Origin: Pleomorphomonas sp.
Lineage (GTDB): Bacteria; Pseudomonadota; Alphaproteobacteria; Rhizobiales; Pleomorphomonadaceae
NCBI GenBank assembly: GCA_029976075.1
Contig: JARKNW010000059.1
Location: forward strand, 1 to 64,000
Direction: 5' to 3'
DNA length: 64,000 bases
The notes beneath the pieces are model-generated. The model was not told the origin of the DNA. It made no database searches and worked only from the letters and a program-made list of their open reading frames with translations. Shown here piece by piece: positions 39,364-47,335 of this stretch. The translations under genes and the position numbers were made by a program. Numbering within the stretch: position 1 is the first letter of the stretch; every line of letters starts with the position of its first letter.

Positions 39364-41283
39364 ATGAGCCAAGTCGATCCCAGCGTTGGTGCCAAGGCCA
39401 AGATTAGAGGCGACAAGTCGTTGTGGAAGACGCTTCTCCAGCTCTGGCCGTTCATGTGGCCGGAGGGGCGCGCCGACCTCAGGATGCGCGTCGTCCTGTC
39501 GATGGCAGCCCTGGTCCTGGCCAAGGTGATCACCGTCCTGGTGCCTTATCTCTATGCCTTTGCGACCGATGCACTGGCACCCAAGACGAATGTGCCCGAA
39601 CCGACGCTGATGTGGCTTTCCTATCCGGTCGCGATGGTGGTGGCCTATAATGTCGGCCGCATCCTGCTGAACGGCTTCAACAATCTGCGCGACGCACTGT
39701 TTTCCGACGTCAGCCAGTATGCCGTTCGTCGCCTCGCCAATCTCACGTTCATCCACATGCATCGTTTGTCGCTGCGCTTTCATCTGCAGCGGCGCACGGG
39801 GGGGCTGACCCGCGTCATCGACCGTGGCGTGAAGGGCATCGAATCCATCGTTCGCTTCACCATTCTGAACGCCATGCCAACGGTGCTGGAGTTTGCCCTG
39901 TCGGCCATCGTCATCGTGGTGAACTTCGGTCTGAGCTACCTTGTGGTGATCGGCATCACCATCTGGCTCTACGTTTGGTTCTCGATCCGCTACTCGGATA
40001 AGCGCATTGCCATCCGCCGTCGCATGAACGACAGCGACACTGACGCCAACACCAAGTCGGTCGACAGCCTTCTGAACTTCGAGACGGTCAAGTACTTCGG
40101 TAACGAGAAGATGGAGGCGGCCCGCTTCGACGTCGCCATGGAGCGCTACGAAGCCGCTGCCAACGAAACCTGGTATTCGCTGTCCTGGCTGAACATGGGG
40201 CAGGCGGTGATCTTCACCATCGGCGTCGCCTTGTGCATGGTGATGTCGGCCCACGAGGTGGTCGCCGGTACGCAGACGCTCGGCGATTTCGTGCTGCTGA
40301 ACACCCTTTTGATGCAGCTTGGCATTCCGCTCAACTTCATCGGCTTCATGTATCGCGAGATCCGGCAGGGCGTCACCGACCTCGAGCAGATGTTCGATCT
40401 GCTGGCCGAGCCGGCGGAGATCATCGATGCGCCCGACGCCAAGCTGCTCAACGTGCAGGGCGGGGCGGTCCGCTTTGAAGATGTCCAGTTCGCCTACGAT
40501 CCGGATCGTCAGATCCTGAAAGGCATTTCCTTCGAGATTCCCGCAGGCAAGACGGTTGCCGTGGTCGGCCCGTCGGGCGCCGGCAAGTCGACCCTGTCAC
40601 GTCTGTTGTTCCGCTTCTACGATGTGACGTCCGGCCGCGTGACCATCGACGGTCAGGACATTCGGGAGGTGACGCAGGAGTCCCTGCGCGCCGCCATCGG
40701 CATGGTGCCGCAGGATACCGTTCTGTTCAACGACAGCATCTTCTACAACATTCGCTACGGGCGACCGGACGCAACCGTCGACGAGGTGCGCGAGGCGGCG
40801 CGGCAGGCGCGCATCGCTCATTTCGTCGAGGGTCTGCCCAATGGCTACGACACGCCTGTCGGCGAGCGTGGCCTCAAGCTGTCCGGCGGCGAGAAGCAGC
40901 GTGTCGCCATTGCGCGTACGATTCTGAAGTCGCCACCGATCCTGATCCTCGATGAGGCCACATCGGCGCTCGATACGAACACCGAGCGCGAGATTCAGGC
41001 CGAACTCGATCGCGTGGCCGAGGGGCGGACCACCATGGTGATTGCCCACCGGCTGTCGACGGTGGTCAATGCCGACGAGATCATCGTTCTGGAAAAGGGG
41101 CGTATTGCCGAGCGCGGCTCGCATGCCGAACTGATCGACAAGGGCGGCCTCTACGCGACCATGTGGGCACGCCAGCGCGAGGCCGATGAGGCCGAAGCGC
41201 GGCTGGCCCGCGTCAAGGCGGAAGACGACCTCGGCGTTCTCGGCCGCGGCAGCAAGAACGAGAGGGCGGACCAGCCGAGCTGA
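39364..41283 (+). CDS. Atm1-type ABC exporter (ABCB7/HMT1 family, fused permease-ATPase)
   Basis: 639 aa, a half-transporter with six membrane segments (about 40-320) and a C-terminal ATPase. The Atm1 hallmark LLNFETVKYFGNE is near residue 240. ATPase motifs are complete: Walker A GPSGAGKST, signature LSGGEKQRVAIA, Walker B ILILDEATSALD, H-loop IAHRLST. Bacterial homologues export glutathione persulfides or metal-glutathione conjugates, and the mitochondrial ones support cytosolic Fe-S assembly. No Fe-S genes are adjacent. Confidence 0.93.
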   Translation: MSQVDPSVGAKAKIRGDKSLWKTLLQLWPFMWPEGRADLRMRVVLSMAALVLAKVITVLVPYLYAFATDALAPKTNVPEPTLMWLSYPVAMVVAYNVGRILLNGFNNLRDALFSDVSQYAVRRLANLTFIHMHRLSLRFHLQRRTGGLTRVIDRGVKGIESIVRFTILNAMPTVLEFALSAIVIVVNFGLSYLVVIGITIWLYVWFSIRYSDKRIAIRRRMNDSDTDANTKSVDSLLNFETVKYFGNEKMEAARFDVAMERYEAAANETWYSLSWLNMGQAVIFTIGVALCMVMSAHEVVAGTQTLGDFVLLNTLLMQLGIPLNFIGFMYREIRQGVTDLEQMFDLLAEPAEIIDAPDAKLLNVQGGAVRFEDVQFAYDPDRQILKGISFEIPAGKTVAVVGPSGAGKSTLSRLLFRFYDVTSGRVTIDGQDIREVTQESLRAAIGMVPQDTVLFNDSIFYNIRYGRPDATVDEVREAARQARIAHFVEGLPNGYDTPVGERGLKLSGGEKQRVAIARTILKSPPILILDEATSALDTNTEREIQAELDRVAEGRTTMVIAHRLSTVVNADEIIVLEKGRIAERGSHAELIDKGGLYATMWARQREADEAEARLARVKAEDDLGVLGRGSKNERADQPS

Positions 41284-41290
41284 TCGACGA

Positions 41291-41503
41291 TCAGTCCATA
41301 TAGCCAGCGGGAATGCTGCGCGGACAGCCGCCGGCCATTCGTCCGCCTCTTCCGCCAGTGCCTTGCCATGTCACCGGCGAGCCGAGCGCCGGATTGAACA
41401 TTGCCACCGTCCTGTAGGGCATTGTCGTGACCCAGCGACCGAGTGCGGGAAAGGCCGCGATCACCAGGACCGTGACGGCGACACCTGCCCAGAAGCCTTT
41501 CAT
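41291..41503 (-). CDS. Small single-pass membrane protein, unknown function
   Basis: 70 aa from MKGFWAGV, with an excellent AGGGGG five bases upstream; the longer 110-aa track ORF is rejected on that basis. One hydrophobic segment (about 3-21, FWAGVAVTVLVIAAFPALG), then a Gly/Arg-rich tail (GGRGGRMAGGCPRS). Ends seven bases from the convergent exporter. I do not recognise a family. It could be a small inner-membrane or secreted protein. Confidence 0.6.
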   Translation of the reverse strand: MKGFWAGVAVTVLVIAAFPALGRWVTTMPYRTVAMFNPALGSPVTWQGTGGRGGRMAGGCPRSIPAGYMD

Positions 41504-41621
41504 GACTACCCCCTGATCCAGTTTCTTCGATGGATCGAACATAGGCCTGCCCGGAGCCGGGGATTCCGCTGAAAGGGTCGCAAACTGTCGGAAAGTGTAT
41601 CGCCATGCGCCTGAACGCGCC

Positions 41622-41646
41622 AACCGTTCGATTCAAACGAACGGTT
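41622..41646. promoter_or_regulatory. 25-bp inverted repeat upstream of yeiH
   Basis: AACCGTTCG and CGAACGGTT are exact 9-bp complements around seven bases. The right arm is extended by a further CG so that CGAACGGTTCG is itself a palindrome, giving three half-sites. It lies 81 bases before yeiH and 118 bases before the divergent small gene. Operator for an unknown dimeric regulator, possibly the LysR protein two genes on. Confidence 0.6.
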
Positions 41647-41727
41647 CGTGCATGACAATGCGTTGGTTTGCGTGAAACTCTTGCGCGATAGGAAATCCAT
41701 AACGATGGATGTCAGAGCAAGAGCAAA

Positions 41728-42762
41728 ATGTTTCAACAATCAGTCGAGTTATCGAAACCGGTTTCCGCCATCGCCCAACAGGGGCCCGTAGTCCGCGCTC
41801 TGCCTGGTATCGTGGCCTGCGCGGCAATCGCCGGTGTTGCCTATGGACTGAGGACGCTGCCCGGTGTCCATGATTTCAGCCCGATGATCATTGCGATCGC
41901 TCTCGGTATCCTGATCCGCAACACGGTCGGTACGCATGCGGCGCTGACGACTGGTATCGGCTTTTCGATGCGTCGGCTGCTGCGTCTTGCGATCATTTTG
42001 CTTGGAGTGCAGCTCACTTTCGGGCAGGTGGCCGAAACCGGATTGCGAGGCGTCGGCGTCATTCTCGTTGCTGTTGCCAGCACCTTCCTGTTCACGCTGG
42101 CTGTCGGTCGGCTGATCGGTGCCGATCCGCGCCTTACCCGTCTGATTGCCGCCGGCACGTCGATTTGCGGTGCCTCGGCGGTTGCCGCGGCCAACTCCGT
42201 GGTCGACGCCCATGATGAGGACGTCTCCTACGCGGTTGCCTGCGTCACGGTGTTCGGCTCCATTGCCATGTTCGCTTATCCGCTGCTTCAGGGGATCATC
42301 GGGCTGAGTGCGCGCGACTATGGCCTCTGGGCAGGCTCGTCGATTCATGAGATCGCCCAGGTGGTGGCGGCGACATTTGCCGTCGGCCGCGAGGCAGGCG
42401 ATTTTGGCACCGTCGCCAAGCTGACGCGGGTCATGACCCTCGCGCCGATGGTCTTTGCGATGGCCGCGTTCCTGCCGTCTCTTGGCGATGTGGGCTCGGA
42501 ACGTCCCAAGGCCCCGCTGCCCTTGTTCGTGCTTGGCTTCATTGCGCTTGTTGCGGTCAACAGCGTCATCAGCATCCCCGCTGGGCTGAAGGCGGAGACC
42601 AGTGTCGTCAGCACCTTTCTGCTGACCATGGCGCTCGCGGCCATGGGGCTTGAGACCAGCGTCGCCAAACTGAAGGCAAAAGGCATGAAGCCGGCCCTGA
42701 CCGGCGCGCTCGCCAGCGTTTTCATTGCCAGCCTGAGCCTGATCTTGATAAGGCTGGTCTGA
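41728..42762 (+). CDS. YeiH/UPF0324-family putative sulfate/sulfite exporter
   Basis: 344 aa with about ten membrane segments and the family pieces LPGVHDFSPMIIAIALGILIR, SFGMRRLL-like MRRLLRLAIILLGVQL, GTSICGASAVAA and GSSIHEIAQVVAA. In E. coli yeiH sits next to the LysR gene yeiE, and the same pairing occurs here (LysR begins 21 bases downstream). A role in sulfite or organosulfonate-derived anion export is suggested for the family but not shown for this protein. Confidence 0.88.
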   Translation: MFQQSVELSKPVSAIAQQGPVVRALPGIVACAAIAGVAYGLRTLPGVHDFSPMIIAIALGILIRNTVGTHAALTTGIGFSMRRLLRLAIILLGVQLTFGQVAETGLRGVGVILVAVASTFLFTLAVGRLIGADPRLTRLIAAGTSICGASAVAAANSVVDAHDEDVSYAVACVTVFGSIAMFAYPLLQGIIGLSARDYGLWAGSSIHEIAQVVAATFAVGREAGDFGTVAKLTRVMTLAPMVFAMAAFLPSLGDVGSERPKAPLPLFVLGFIALVAVNSVISIPAGLKAETSVVSTFLLTMALAAMGLETSVAKLKAKGMKPALTGALASVFIASLSLILIRLV

Positions 42763-42783
42763 CCCATCCAGCCGCGGCCTGCA

Positions 42784-43698
42784 ATGACCCTCGAACAGCT
42801 CCGCATCTTCGTTGCCGTCGCCGAGCGCGAACATGTTACCCAGGCCGCGCACGATCTGCATCTGACGCAGTCGGCGGTCAGTGCGGCCATCACTTCGCTG
42901 GAAGGTCGTTATGCGATCAAGCTATTCGACCGTATCGGCCGCCGTATCGCGCTGACCGACGCCGGCCGGACGTTTCTGGAAGAAGCGAAGGCGATCCTGG
43001 TTCGCGCCACCGATGGCGAAGCGGTGTTGTCCGATCTTGCCGATTTCCGGCGTGGCGAGCTGGCGATCGCCGCCAGCCAAACCATCGGTACCTACTGGAT
43101 ACCGCGTGTGATCCAGACCTTCAGGGAGAGCTTCCCTGGAATTCGGGTGACGCTCGAGCTCGGCAATACGGAGTTTGTCGCCGGTCGGCTGCGCGATGGT
43201 GCTGCGCTCCTCGGGTTTGTCGAGGGGCCTGTGGACGAGCCCAGTCTTGCTGTCGACCATCTCTTCGAAGATGAACTCGTGCTGGTGGCGGCCCCCGGTG
43301 ATCCCTGGCTCGCCAGACGTGGCAATATGTCCGACCGCCTCCGGTCGGCTCGCTGGGTCCTGCGCGAGAAAGGATCCGGTACGCGCGTCGCCTTGGAGCA
43401 GACGCTCGCTCACTACGGTCTGTCGGCGGAAGATGTCGATGTGGCGCTTGAGCTACCGTCCAACGAAACCGTTCGCATCGCCGTCGAGGCGGGCGGCGGC
43501 GTCACGGTACTATCGCACATGGTTGCCGGTGCTGCGCTGGCCGCCGGAACGCTGGTGCAGGTGGAAACGCCGCTGCCCGGCCGTGGCTTTCACGCCCTTC
43601 GTCACCGAGAGCGCTATTTCGGCAGGGCAGCGGCAGCCTTCGTTGACCTCGTACGCCCCGGGCCTTTCGGTATGAGGCCGGTGAGCGCTACACGCTGA
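42784..43698 (+). CDS. LysR-family transcriptional regulator (YeiE/CysB-like)
   Basis: 304 aa. The winged helix-turn-helix occupies residues 1-60 (TLEQLRIFVAVAEREHVTQA, LTQSAVSAAI, LFDRIGRRIALTDAG). The substrate-binding domain (about 90-295) has the usual ASQTIGTYWIP opening. It directly follows yeiH and probably controls it in response to a sulfur anion. Its last 11 bases overlap the 3' end of the convergent small gene at 43688. Confidence 0.92.
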   Translation: MTLEQLRIFVAVAEREHVTQAAHDLHLTQSAVSAAITSLEGRYAIKLFDRIGRRIALTDAGRTFLEEAKAILVRATDGEAVLSDLADFRRGELAIAASQTIGTYWIPRVIQTFRESFPGIRVTLELGNTEFVAGRLRDGAALLGFVEGPVDEPSLAVDHLFEDELVLVAAPGDPWLARRGNMSDRLRSARWVLREKGSGTRVALEQTLAHYGLSAEDVDVALELPSNETVRIAVEAGGGVTVLSHMVAGAALAAGTLVQVETPLPGRGFHALRHRERYFGRAAAAFVDLVRPGPFGMRPVSATR

Positions 43699-43888
43699 CG
43701 TCGACCAGAATGCCCATGCCTTTGCCGACGGCGGCCGGTATTTGCTTGGCCGGAACGGGCTGGACTTTCAGGATCGAGTCGTCGCGGTCGCCGTCGGGCT
43801 CTCGCTCTGACGGCTTGCTCTCCGCGCTTGCGGCTTGACGCATGGCGGTCGAGATCGGATTGCTCAGGGTGGCGCTGCCAATGTTCAT
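43688..43888 (-). CDS. Small protein of unknown function, paralogue A (66 aa)
   Basis: 66 aa from MNIGSATLSN. The start has a perfect AGGAGG with five-base spacing, the best ribosome binding site in the neighbourhood; the 79-aa track start does not. Layout: a conserved MNIxS start, a charged middle (PSEREPDGDRDD), and a small hydrophobic end (PAAVGKGMGILVDVSV). No signal peptide or membrane segment. The same three blocks recur in the 59-aa protein encoded 266 bases upstream on the same strand. Its 3' end overlaps the LysR gene. Function unknown. Confidence 0.7.
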   Translation of the reverse strand: MNIGSATLSNPISTAMRQAASAESKPSEREPDGDRDDSILKVQPVPAKQIPAAVGKGMGILVDVSV

Positions 43889-43941
43889 TGTCGGCCTCCT
43901 AGCACAGTCTGGCAGTTCACCTTTCATGGGCTGCCAACTGT

Positions 43942-43970
43942 AATATGACGCTGTCCGTTCACCGCGTTAA
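43942..43970 (-). promoter_or_regulatory. Candidate promoter of small gene A
   Basis: On the minus strand TTAACG, 17 bases, CATATT, 53 bases before the small gene's start. A fair sigma-70 match only. Confidence 0.35.
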
Positions 43971-44090
43971 GCGCGAAAAATTGAAAAACATCAGTGGTTT
44001 GAAGGTTTCGCAAAGGCTTGGTTAACGGCCCTGCGAAATCGGGCTACCCCTTGCTTTTTCCTGTTACGCCAATAGTCGCTGCCCCGGCAT

Positions 44091-44125
44091 AAAGAAAAAG
44101 CGCGCCGTGCGAGGGCACGGCGCGC
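44091..44125 (-). terminator. Very strong intrinsic terminator after small gene B
   Basis: A perfect 11-bp stem (GCGCGCCGTGC / GCACGGCGCGC) with a four-base loop is followed on the minus strand by TTTTTCTTT. It begins 29 bases after the stop of the 59-aa gene, which therefore makes its own short mRNA. Confidence 0.92.
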
Positions 44126-44154
44126 ATTGAGCAGGGATGCCGGGTGGCGGTCCG

Positions 44155-44334
44155 CTAGGCAAGCATATCCAGGAGTTGTCCGACGCCGGCGGCGAGAGAA
44201 GACTTGGCCGGAGCAGCTGCCCCGATGTCGTCTGCGTCACCGTCGTGATCCGGACCAGGGCCCTCGGCGGCCTCGCTTGGACGAGGTGCGCTAAGGGCCG
44301 GAGTAGGCCGGTAGCCTACGGAAGAGATGTTCAT
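44155..44334 (-). CDS. Small protein of unknown function, paralogue B (59 aa)
   Basis: 59 aa from MNISSVGYRP, with GGAGG seven bases upstream; the 98-aa track start lacks one. It shares with paralogue A the MNIxS start, an acidic PSE...DGDADD middle and a PAK...AAGVGQLLDML end. A perfect TTGACA lies on the minus strand at 44406-44411, but the -10 is poor. A strong terminator follows. No recognised domain. The C-terminal pattern vaguely recalls short motility-associated proteins, which I cannot substantiate. Confidence 0.7.
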   Translation of the reverse strand: MNISSVGYRPTPALSAPRPSEAAEGPGPDHDGDADDIGAAAPAKSSLAAGVGQLLDMLA

Positions 44335-44514
44335 GCGATACCTCCAGACAGGTCGAACCAAAGGAGGTGTCAGGTTCGCCCAGTGACAGCCTGCATCATC
44401 CAACCTGTCAAACATCTGTCGGCCACATGAGCTGGTTTCGCTCGCGATCACTTGTATCGCCGGTGACGGCGAACCATGATAGGCGGAAAGGACACCGCGT
44501 TTTGGAAGTCAGGA

Positions 44515-44949
44515 ATGCCGCTTCACATCATCAAGCTTTGTGTGGGTGTCGAGACGGTCGAGGAACTCGACCAATGGTATCGTGAGGAAGTGCTGGCCCA
44601 CGCCGCCCGTGGCCTGACCTACGAGCGCATCCACGTCACCCGGATGTTTCCGAAGCGGGTTGACGAAGTCCTTGACGGCGGGTCGCTCTATTGGGTCATC
44701 AAGGGAATCGTGCAAGCGCGGCAGTCCATTCTGGAACTGCGGCCGATACGGGGTGGTGACGGCATCGAACGCTGCGGCATCGTGCTCGATCCGGAACTGC
44801 ATCGCACCGAGTACAAGCCGTGCCGTGCCTTCCAGGGCTGGCGTTATCTTCCAGCCAAGGATGCGCCGGCCGACATCCGTCAGTCCGAGGTGGATGGCGA
44901 TATTCCGGAGGGCATGCGCCGGGCGCTGAGAGAACTGGCGCTGATCTGA
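44515..44949 (+). CDS. DUF1489-family protein
   Basis: 144 aa from MPLHIIKLCVGVETVEEL, the diagnostic DUF1489 N-terminus; the start has GGAAG seven bases upstream, and the track ORF adds 13 unlikely residues. Other conserved parts are HVTRMFPKR, GSLYWVIKG and YKPCRAFQGWRYL. The family is widespread in alphaproteobacteria and its function is unknown. The small gene B is divergent. Confidence 0.9.
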   Translation: MPLHIIKLCVGVETVEELDQWYREEVLAHAARGLTYERIHVTRMFPKRVDEVLDGGSLYWVIKGIVQARQSILELRPIRGGDGIERCGIVLDPELHRTEYKPCRAFQGWRYLPAKDAPADIRQSEVDGDIPEGMRRALRELALI

Positions 44950-45064
44950 TCAGTCTTCTCGTGGGGCGTGCGATTTCGCTTGACGTCGTCTGCTGGCGAT
45001 GGTTTCTGTCCGCCAACCTTGCTTCGGCAGTTTCTGCGGAAGCGTATTTTGTCGGATGATATCC

Positions 45065-45199
45065 ATGTCGTGCTTTCGGCACCTTCGGGCATCCCTGACC
45101 GCCCCGCTTCCGCGGGCCGCGGCTCCGACCATTTTCGGCTTTATGGGCTTTTATGCGTGGCGTCGCCGCTTCGGCGTGGCCGGTTTCGCAGCTGTCTGA
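45065..45199 (+). CDS. Possible small protein (44 aa), weak
   Basis: An ORF from ATG at 45065 encodes a basic N-terminal half and a hydrophobic end (TIFGFMGFYAWRRRFGVAGFAAV), stopping 23 bases before a strong terminator. The ribosome binding site is weak (GGATGA). The terminator says that something is transcribed here; whether it is this peptide, a small RNA or the DUF1489 3' end is open. Confidence 0.25.
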   Translation: MSCFRHLRASLTAPLPRAAAPTIFGFMGFYAWRRRFGVAGFAAV

Positions 45200-45222
45200 C
45201 CGACAGGCCCAATGCGAGAACG

Positions 45223-45248
45223 AGCCCCGCCGAAAGGTGGGGCTTTTT
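45223..45248 (+). terminator. Strong intrinsic terminator
   Basis: AGCCCCGCC / GGTGGGGCT (one G-U pair) with a GAAA tetraloop followed by TTTTT. It lies 274 bases after the DUF1489 stop. Confidence 0.85.
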
Positions 45249-45444
45249 GCATTTACGGTTCCGTGATCGCCTGCCTCCGGCCTGATGCCGGATCTGTCGA
45301 AACGGAACAACTGCCTTCCGTGCCCCCGCCGCGTAAAGCGTATCGGTGGTGGTGCGTCACCGGCGCCTCATATATAAGGCGCCAAATCCTGAAGGCTCCG
45401 CGGCGGTTTCCGCGGGGCGATGCATCGAGAAGAAGAGCCGCGTC

Positions 45445-46827
45445 ATGCCCACCACCTGGAAGCCCGATTCCTGGCGCGCCCTGCCCATCGAGCAGGTGCC
45501 TGACTACCCCGACCAGGCGGCGCTTGCCGCCGTCGAAGCGCATCTTTCGAGCTATCCACCGCTGGTGTTTGCGGGCGAGGCGCGCAAGCTCAAGAAGTCG
45601 CTGGCCAAGGTGGCGGCCGGCCAGGCCTTTCTGCTGCAGGGCGGCGATTGTGCCGAGAGCTTTGCCGAGCATGGCGCCGACAACATCCGCGACTTCTTCC
45701 GCGTCTTCCTGCAGATGGCCGTGGTGCTGACCTATGGCGCGGCCCAGCCGGTCGTGAAGGTCGGCCGCATCGCTGGCCAGTTCGCCAAGCCGCGGTCCAA
45801 GCCGACCGAGACCATCGAGGGTATCGAGCTGCCGTCCTATCGGGGCGACATCATCAACGGCATGGATTTCACGCCGGAATCGCGCGTCCCGGATCCGCAG
45901 CGTCAGGAGATGGCTTATCGCCAGTCGGCTGCGACGCTGAACCTGCTGCGCGCCTTTGCAAGTGGCGGCTATGCCAACCTCGACAACGTTCACAAGTGGA
46001 CGCTCGGCTTCGTCAAGGGCACGCAATCCTCGCGCTATCAGGAATATGCCGATCGCATCACCGAGAGCCTCGCCTTCATGCGGGCCTGCGGCATTCATCC
46101 CGAAAGCGTCTCCGAGATGCGGACGACAGACTTCTATACCAGCCATGAGGCACTGCTGCTGGGATACGAGCAGGCGCTGACCCGCGTCGACTCGACCACT
46201 GGCGATTGGTACGCCACCTCCGGGCACATGATCTGGGTTGGCGACCGCACTCGCCAGCCCGGCCACGCACATATCGAATATTGCCGCGGCATCAAGAACC
46301 CCATCGGCCTGAAGTGTGGTCCGTCGCTGGCGCCGGAAGAGCTGATCCGCCTGATCGATACCTTGAACCCGGAGAACGAGCCGGGGCGGCTGACGCTGAT
46401 CGCCCGCTACGGTGCCGACAAGGTGGGCGACTACTTGCCCGCTCTTATCCGCGCCGTGCAGCGCGAGGGGCGGTCGGTTGTGTGGTCCTGCGATCCGATG
46501 CACGGCAACACGATCACCCTGAACTCCTACAAGACGCGGCCATTCGACCGCATTCTGAAGGAGGTTGGTGCATTCTTCGATGTGCACGCCGCCGAGGGAA
46601 CCCATCCAGGTGGCATTCACATCGAGATGACCGGTCGTGATGTGACCGAATGCACCGGCGGTGCCGTCGCCATTTCTGGCGAACAGCTGTCGGATCGCTA
46701 TCACAGCCATTGCGATCCGCGCCTCAATGCCGACCAGGCCTTGGAACTGGCCTTCCTGGTTGCCGAGCGCATCAAGAAGACGCGCGAGGGGCATCAGCCA
46801 GTCGAATGGGCGATTGCCGGCGAGTAA
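45445..46827 (+). CDS. Class II (plant-type) 3-deoxy-7-phosphoheptulonate synthase
   Basis: 460 aa from [10 protein letters not shown], with AGAAGAG upstream; the 493-aa track start reads through the leader. It joins phosphoenolpyruvate and erythrose 4-phosphate, the first step of aromatic amino acid synthesis. Class II motifs are complete: [27 protein letters not shown]-like [39 protein letters not shown] and [15 protein letters not shown]. The N-terminal extension used for allostery in mycobacteria is absent or short. Confidence 0.95.
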   Translation: MPTTWKPDSWRALPIEQVPDYPDQAALAAVEAHLSSYPPLVFAGEARKLKKSLAKVAAGQAFLLQGGDCAESFAEHGADNIRDFFRVFLQMAVVLTYGAAQPVVKVGRIAGQFAKPRSKPTETIEGIELPSYRGDIINGMDFTPESRVPDPQRQEMAYRQSAATLNLLRAFASGGYANLDNVHKWTLGFVKGTQSSRYQEYADRITESLAFMRACGIHPESVSEMRTTDFYTSHEALLLGYEQALTRVDSTTGDWYATSGHMIWVGDRTRQPGHAHIEYCRGIKNPIGLKCGPSLAPEELIRLIDTLNPENEPGRLTLIARYGADKVGDYLPALIRAVQREGRSVVWSCDPMHGNTITLNSYKTRPFDRILKEVGAFFDVHAAEGTHPGGIHIEMTGRDVTECTGGAVAISGEQLSDRYHSHCDPRLNADQALELAFLVAERIKKTREGHQPVEWAIAGE

Positions 46828-46862
46828 GCCAAGGGTCCTCGTTCGTTTGATGATTGAAGATC

Positions 46863-46890
46863 AAAGGCGCTCCGTGAGGGGCGCCTTTGC
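46863..46890. terminator. Stem-loop after DAHP synthase
   Basis: AAAGGCGC / GCGCCTTT 8-bp stem with a ten-base loop, 36 bases after the synthase stop and 18 bases before the GNAT start. A short T-run is part of the stem. Confidence 0.65.
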
Positions 46891-46908
46891 ATTGGAGGAG
46901 GGCGCCAC

Positions 46909-47325
46909 ATGGCCGTCGAGCTGTTCAACCAGCCGCCCAGCGCAAACGAGTTCGCGGAGTTGCGCGCGGCTTGCGGCTGGGGATCTGTCGATCCCGTTGT
47001 CGCCAAACGGGCGCTCGCCGCTGGCCTCATGGGCGTTGTCGCCCGCGATGGTGGCCGTTTGGCCGGCTTCGGCCGTGTCGTCGGCGACGGCGTCCTGTAC
47101 TTTTACATGCAGGATATCATCGTTCACCCCGACTTTCGTGGACGGGGAGTTGGTCGGCTGATCGTCGAGGCACTCCTGGCAGAGGTGTTGAAGCAGGCGC
47201 CCGTTGGCGCCACCATCGGCTTGATGGCAGCCGAGGGCAAGGAAGGCTTTTACGAGAAGTTCGGCTTCACCCGGCGCCCCACGAATGGTCTCGGCGCCGG
47301 GATGACACGCTTCCCGCTGAAGTAG
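46909..47325 (+). CDS. GNAT-family N-acetyltransferase
   Basis: 138 aa. The acetyl-CoA-binding motif A is clear (IVHPDFRGRGVGRLIVEALL, about residues 68-87), followed by motif B (FYEKFGFTRRP). GGAGG lies upstream. The acceptor substrate is unknown. Ends ten bases from the convergent NDH-2 gene. Confidence 0.88.
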   Translation: MAVELFNQPPSANEFAELRAACGWGSVDPVVAKRALAAGLMGVVARDGGRLAGFGRVVGDGVLYFYMQDIIVHPDFRGRGVGRLIVEALLAEVLKQAPVGATIGLMAAEGKEGFYEKFGFTRRPTNGLGAGMTRFPLK

Positions 47326-47335
47326 TGGGATGGCC

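Larger units (their letters stand above)
44950..45444. other. Intergenic region between DUF1489 and DAHP synthase genes
   Basis: 495 bases holding a strong terminator (45223-45248), a possible 44-codon ORF just before it, and two short palindromic hairpins before the DAHP synthase start: GGCGCC repeated around an AT-rich loop at 45363-45384, and CCGCGG repeated around CGGTTT near 45399-45416. Confidence 0.55.

Noticed and set aside
45212-45730. Trp-codon leader peptide for DAHP synthase starting at GTG 45319
   Set aside because: The frame has no stop before it runs deep into the synthase gene, so it is not a classical attenuator peptide. Kept only as a low-interest observation.
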